Below are positions 7,147 through 9,526 of a DNA stretch of 9,526 nt, one piece after another. Within the stretch, counting starts at the first letter, position 1, and every line of letters begins with the position of its first letter. A program made the position numbers and the translations under genes. Source of the DNA: an uncultured Eubacteriales bacterium (lineage in GTDB: Bacteria; Bacillota; Clostridia; Christensenellales; Christensenellaceae). The stretch lies in assembly GCA_900545085.1 (NCBI GenBank), contig UQXU01000067.1, forward strand, positions 1 through 9,526. Direction: 5' to 3'. A model generated the notes under the pieces. That model had not been told where the DNA came from and did no database searches. It saw nothing but the letters and a program-made list of their open reading frames with translations.

Positions 7147-7962
7147 ATGAACCAAATAAACAGAAAAGAACGCATAACGGCTATAACAGTTATGCTGACT
7201 AAAAACCCGAATAAGGTGTTTCCGCTGTCTAAGTTTTCGCGTTTTTTCGGCGCGGCTAAGTCCACTCTGAGCGAGGATGTGCAGATAATAGGGGACGTGC
7301 TGCGAAAGTTCGACATGGGAGAGCTGGAGGTGCGAATGGGCGCGGGCGGCGGAGTGAGATACCTTCCGCGCATGGATAGGCAGTCCCGCGGGGAGCTGCT
7401 GAACGATATTTGTGAGAAGCTGTCGGATAAAAGCAGGATTCTGCCGGGGAATTTTATGTATACTGCGGATATTTTGATGAGTCCACAGTATGTAGACGGC
7501 ATGGCGAGGATACTTTGGGATATGTTTTCGGATACAAATCCCGATGTGATAGTAACTATAGAGACAAAGGGTATACCTCTTGCGATGTCTGTGGCGAGGC
7601 TGTTCGGGAAGCCGCTGGTAGTCGCGCGCAAGGAGAGCAAGCTGACGGAAGGTTCGGTTGTGACGATAAATTATCTGTCCGGCTCGTCGAAACGGCTCCA
7701 GACTATGTCGCTTTCTAAACGTGCGGTGAGCGCAGGGCAGAGAGCTTTGGTTATAGACGATTTTCTTGCGGGCGGAGGAACTATGCGCGCTGTATTTGAG
7801 ATGATGAAGGAGTTCGGAGTGACTGTCGTAGGATGCGGAATAGCTATAGCGACCAAGCTTCCGGCAAAAAAGCGTATTGAATCTTTTAAAAACTTGTTTA
7901 TTCTTGAAAATATAGATGAAGACAAAGAAATTATAAAGATAGTCCCTAATCCCAACATCTGA
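7147..7962 (+). CDS. purR: Purine operon repressor PurR
   Basis: A 271-residue DNA-binding repressor of purine synthesis and salvage genes in Firmicutes. PRPP acts as inducer, and PRPP levels fall when purines are plentiful. Residues 1-~72 form a winged helix-turn-helix. Residues ~73-271 form a phosphoribosyltransferase fold with the PRPP-binding motif VIDDFLAGGGT (202-212), whose acidic pair is Asp204-Asp205. The size matches Bacillus and Lactococcus PurR. The ATG at 7147 follows GGAGG with a 5-nt gap. An in-frame TTG at 7135 would add four residues but falls within the Shine-Dalgarno region, so it is unlikely. The gene is divergent from murC. The inverted PurBox pair over its promoter predicts negative autoregulation. 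In many Clostridia and Bacilli purR is followed by spoVG and glmU; here an antiporter gene follows after 67 bp with no clear terminator, so the two are probably co-transcribed. Confidence 0.95.
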   Translation: MNQINRKERITAITVMLTKNPNKVFPLSKFSRFFGAAKSTLSEDVQIIGDVLRKFDMGELEVRMGAGGGVRYLPRMDRQSRGELLNDICEKLSDKSRILPGNFMYTADILMSPQYVDGMARILWDMFSDTNPDVIVTIETKGIPLAMSVARLFGKPLVVARKESKLTEGSVVTINYLSGSSKRLQTMSLSKRAVSAGQRALVIDDFLAGGGTMRAVFEMMKEFGVTVVGCGIAIATKLPAKKRIESFKNLFILENIDEDKEIIKIVPNPNI

Positions 7963-8019
7963 TGTTTTTATATGCTTCGGAGAAGTCTTGAGTGCTTGTA
8001 TATTGAGAAAATAGAGTTT

Positions 8020-8027
8020 GAGGAAAG
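8020..8027 (+). promoter_or_regulatory. Ribosome binding site deciding the antiporter start
   Basis: GAGGAAAG precedes the ATG at 8030, with AGGA 5 nt away. An in-frame TTG at 8018 would overlap this site and has no ribosome binding site of its own, so 8030 is chosen. Confidence 0.75.
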
Positions 8028-8029
8028 AT

Positions 8030-9367
8030 ATGGAAACGTTGACGTTGGCGTTGTTTGCGCTTGTTCTGCTCGGGTGCATCGCGTTTGAACTGCCCATACT
8101 GTATGCTCTGGCGGCGGGGTACGTGCTGTTTTTTGTATACGCTATGATTAGAGGGAAAAAACCGCTTGAGATACTCAAAATGTCACTGGATGGAGTAAAA
8201 ACGGCTAGAAGCGTACTCTTGATGTTTCTGCTGGTGGGTATGCTCACGGCGGCTTGGAGAGCGTCGGGGACGATAGCGGTTATAATATCGTGGTCTGCAA
8301 ATGTAATAACGCCGCAGCTGTTTGTGCTTCTGGCTTTTTTGCTGAACTGCATGCTGTCGTTTTTAACGGGGACGTCGTTTGGAACGGCGGCGACTATGGG
8401 TGTTATATGTATGACTATGGCGGAGCCCGTCGGCGCCCATCCTGTTTGGACGGGCGGAGCGATAATGTCCGGAATATACTTCGGAGACAGATGCTCGCCC
8501 GTGTCCACAAGTGCGCTGCTGGTCAGTGAGCTGACGGAGACGGATATATTTACTAATATAAAGAAAATGGTTAAAACCTCCGTCGTGCCTTTTGCGCTGA
8601 CGTCTGTGATTTATATTGTTGTTGGCATGACGGCGGACAGTTCGGCGGCTGACGTCGGAGTAAGCGGAATATTTGCGAAAGAATTGAATTTGCACTGGAC
8701 GGCGGTTCTGCCGGCGGTTTGTGTGCTTGTGCCGGCGCTGCTGAAAGCGAATGTAAAAGTAACTCTCGCGAGCGGAATAATATCCGCTGTTGTGATTTGC
8801 GCCGCGGTTCAAGGGGCGTCGGCGCCGGATATTTTGAAGTGGATGCTCGGCGGATATACTGCGGCAGATGCGGAAGCGGCGAAAATGTTGGACGGCGGCG
8901 GTATATTGTCAATGCTCAATGTGTGCGCTATAGTCTGCATATCTTCTGCGTATGCAGGCATATTCCGAGAGACGGAGCTGCTCACGGGGATAAAGAACAA
9001 AATAGCAGCGGTAGGAGATAAAGCTACACCGTATGGAAGCGTCCTGTGTGCATCTGTGGCGGCTTCTATGGTGTCATGCAATCAGACTCTGGCGATAATG
9101 CTTACAAAGCAGCTTTGCGACGAAGTGCAGAGCAGAGAGGAGCTGGCGATTTCGCTGGAGAATACGGCGGTATTAATAGCACCGCTGGTGCCGTGGTCCA
9201 TAGCGGGAGCGGTGCCCATAGCGGCGATGTCTGCGCCGAGCGTATGCCTTGTTGCTGCGTGTTATTTGTATTTGACGCCGATATGCGGCTTTGCGGATGC
9301 GCTAATAAAAAGACATAAACATAGAAATAAAAATGAGAAAAGAGAAAAAGTTTCTGTCGGAGCTTAG
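8030..9367 (+). CDS. NhaC-family sodium/proton antiporter
   Basis: A 445-residue polytopic inner-membrane transporter of the NhaC family, whose members exchange Na+ for H+ or, as in MleN, couple this to malate/lactate exchange. Hydrophobic segments run throughout, beginning with two at residues ~5-40. Family signatures are GTSFGTAATMG (114-124), GDRCSPVST (152-160) with its charged Asp-Arg inside the membrane core, and VPWS (387-390) near the end. A basic, presumably cytoplasmic tail runs ~427-440. Length is typical. It follows purR by 67 bp with no clear terminator or strong promoter between, so it is probably translated from a purR-antiporter transcript and thereby under PurR control. The substrate could be an organic acid or amine rather than only Na+; sequence cannot decide, so no gene symbol is given. 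Confidence 0.88.
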   Translation: METLTLALFALVLLGCIAFELPILYALAAGYVLFFVYAMIRGKKPLEILKMSLDGVKTARSVLLMFLLVGMLTAAWRASGTIAVIISWSANVITPQLFVLLAFLLNCMLSFLTGTSFGTAATMGVICMTMAEPVGAHPVWTGGAIMSGIYFGDRCSPVSTSALLVSELTETDIFTNIKKMVKTSVVPFALTSVIYIVVGMTADSSAADVGVSGIFAKELNLHWTAVLPAVCVLVPALLKANVKVTLASGIISAVVICAAVQGASAPDILKWMLGGYTAADAEAAKMLDGGGILSMLNVCAIVCISSAYAGIFRETELLTGIKNKIAAVGDKATPYGSVLCASVAASMVSCNQTLAIMLTKQLCDEVQSREELAISLENTAVLIAPLVPWSIAGAVPIAAMSAPSVCLVAACYLYLTPICGFADALIKRHKHRNKNEKREKVSVGA

Positions 9368-9382
9368 ACAGAAACTTTTTTT
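9345..9382 (+). terminator. Strong terminator overlapping the antiporter stop codon
   Basis: AAAAAGTTTCTGTC (9345-9358) pairs perfectly over 14 bp with GACAGAAACTTTTT (9367-9380) around an 8-nt loop, with T through 9382. The left arm lies in the last codons and the right arm begins at the final G of the TAG stop, so the coding end doubles as the terminator. The poly-A on the left gives it some activity in the opposite direction too. Confidence 0.92.
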
Positions 9383-9526
9383 GCACATAAATTTTACTAA
9401 ATACGTGTAATAAACTGAAAAAAACGCGCGTTTAGAAACGAAAATAGCGGGATTTTTAATAAAAAAGCACATTTTTTCAAAAAAAGTGATGAATTTGGGA
9501 TGAATATTTAAGAAAAAGCTGCATAA
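9383..9526. other. AT-rich, apparently non-coding tail
   Basis: No reading frame of useful length starts or passes through here, and no RNA gene is recognised. It contains a 12-bp perfect palindrome, AAACGCGCGTTT (9422-9433), and an A/T-tract inverted repeat around 9468-9489. It is probably an intergenic region leading to a gene outside the window. Confidence 0.5.

Noticed and set aside
7955..7970. AACATCTGATGTTTTT as a possible purR terminator
   Set aside because: Allowing a loop leaves only a 4-bp AT-rich stem, too weak for a terminator.
7971..7985. TTCGG core and short GCTTC/GAAG inverted repeat upstream of the antiporter gene
   Set aside because: It matches the PurBox at only about 9 of 13 positions, is unpaired, and the hairpin has only 4 bp without a T-run, so it is neither a supported operator nor a terminator.
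7099..8508. A 469-codon open frame on the minus strand across purR and the antiporter
   Set aside because: It runs antisense to two confidently assigned genes and across their intergenic gap, with low-complexity, motif-free translation and no ribosome binding site.

Overview
This window looks like chromosomal DNA from a strict or facultative anaerobe of the Firmicutes (Bacillota), most likely the class Clostridia. The reasons are strong purine-rich ribosome binding sites, a PurR-type purine repressor with its own PurBox operator pair, an EpsC-type serine acetyltransferase, compact intergenic regions with classic hairpin-plus-U-run terminators, and heavy use of the ATA isoleucine codon (18 of 24 Ile codons in metA). 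No rRNA, tRNA, CRISPR array, insertion sequence or phage gene was seen.

Layout. (1) 59-3322 (+): a 1087-residue three-domain fusion of an acyl-activating ligase, an acyl carrier protein and a PLP-dependent alpha-oxoamine synthase. It ends at a bidirectional terminator shared with the convergent next gene. (2) 3402-4334 (-): serine O-acetyltransferase (cysteine synthesis), divergent from (3) 4551-5477 (+): homoserine O-acetyltransferase MetA (methionine synthesis). The 216-bp gap between them holds a promoter for each and a perfect 8-bp hairpin in the cysE leader. Two terminators follow metA, the second bidirectional. (4) 5575-6957 (-): UDP-N-acetylmuramate--L-alanine ligase MurC, with some non-standard signature motifs, divergent from (5) 7147-7962 (+): purine repressor PurR, whose promoter is embedded in an inverted PurBox pair. 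(6) 8030-9367 (+): an NhaC-family sodium/proton antiporter, probably co-transcribed with purR, ending in a 14-bp-stem terminator that overlaps its stop codon. The last ~140 bp are AT-rich and appear non-coding.

How the genes work together. SAT and MetA make the two activated hydroxy amino acids (O-acetylserine and, by the Glu111 signature, O-acetylhomoserine) that accept sulfide, so that pair forms a sulfur-assimilation locus. MurC and PurR are housekeeping genes. The most unusual gene is the first. It appears able to activate a carboxylic acid, hold it on its own phosphopantetheine arm and condense it decarboxylatively with an amino acid, giving a 2-aminoketone of the sphingoid or amino-ketone lipid type. 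Neither its acyl nor its amino acid substrate can be read from sequence, and no reductase or N-acyltransferase partner is in the window.
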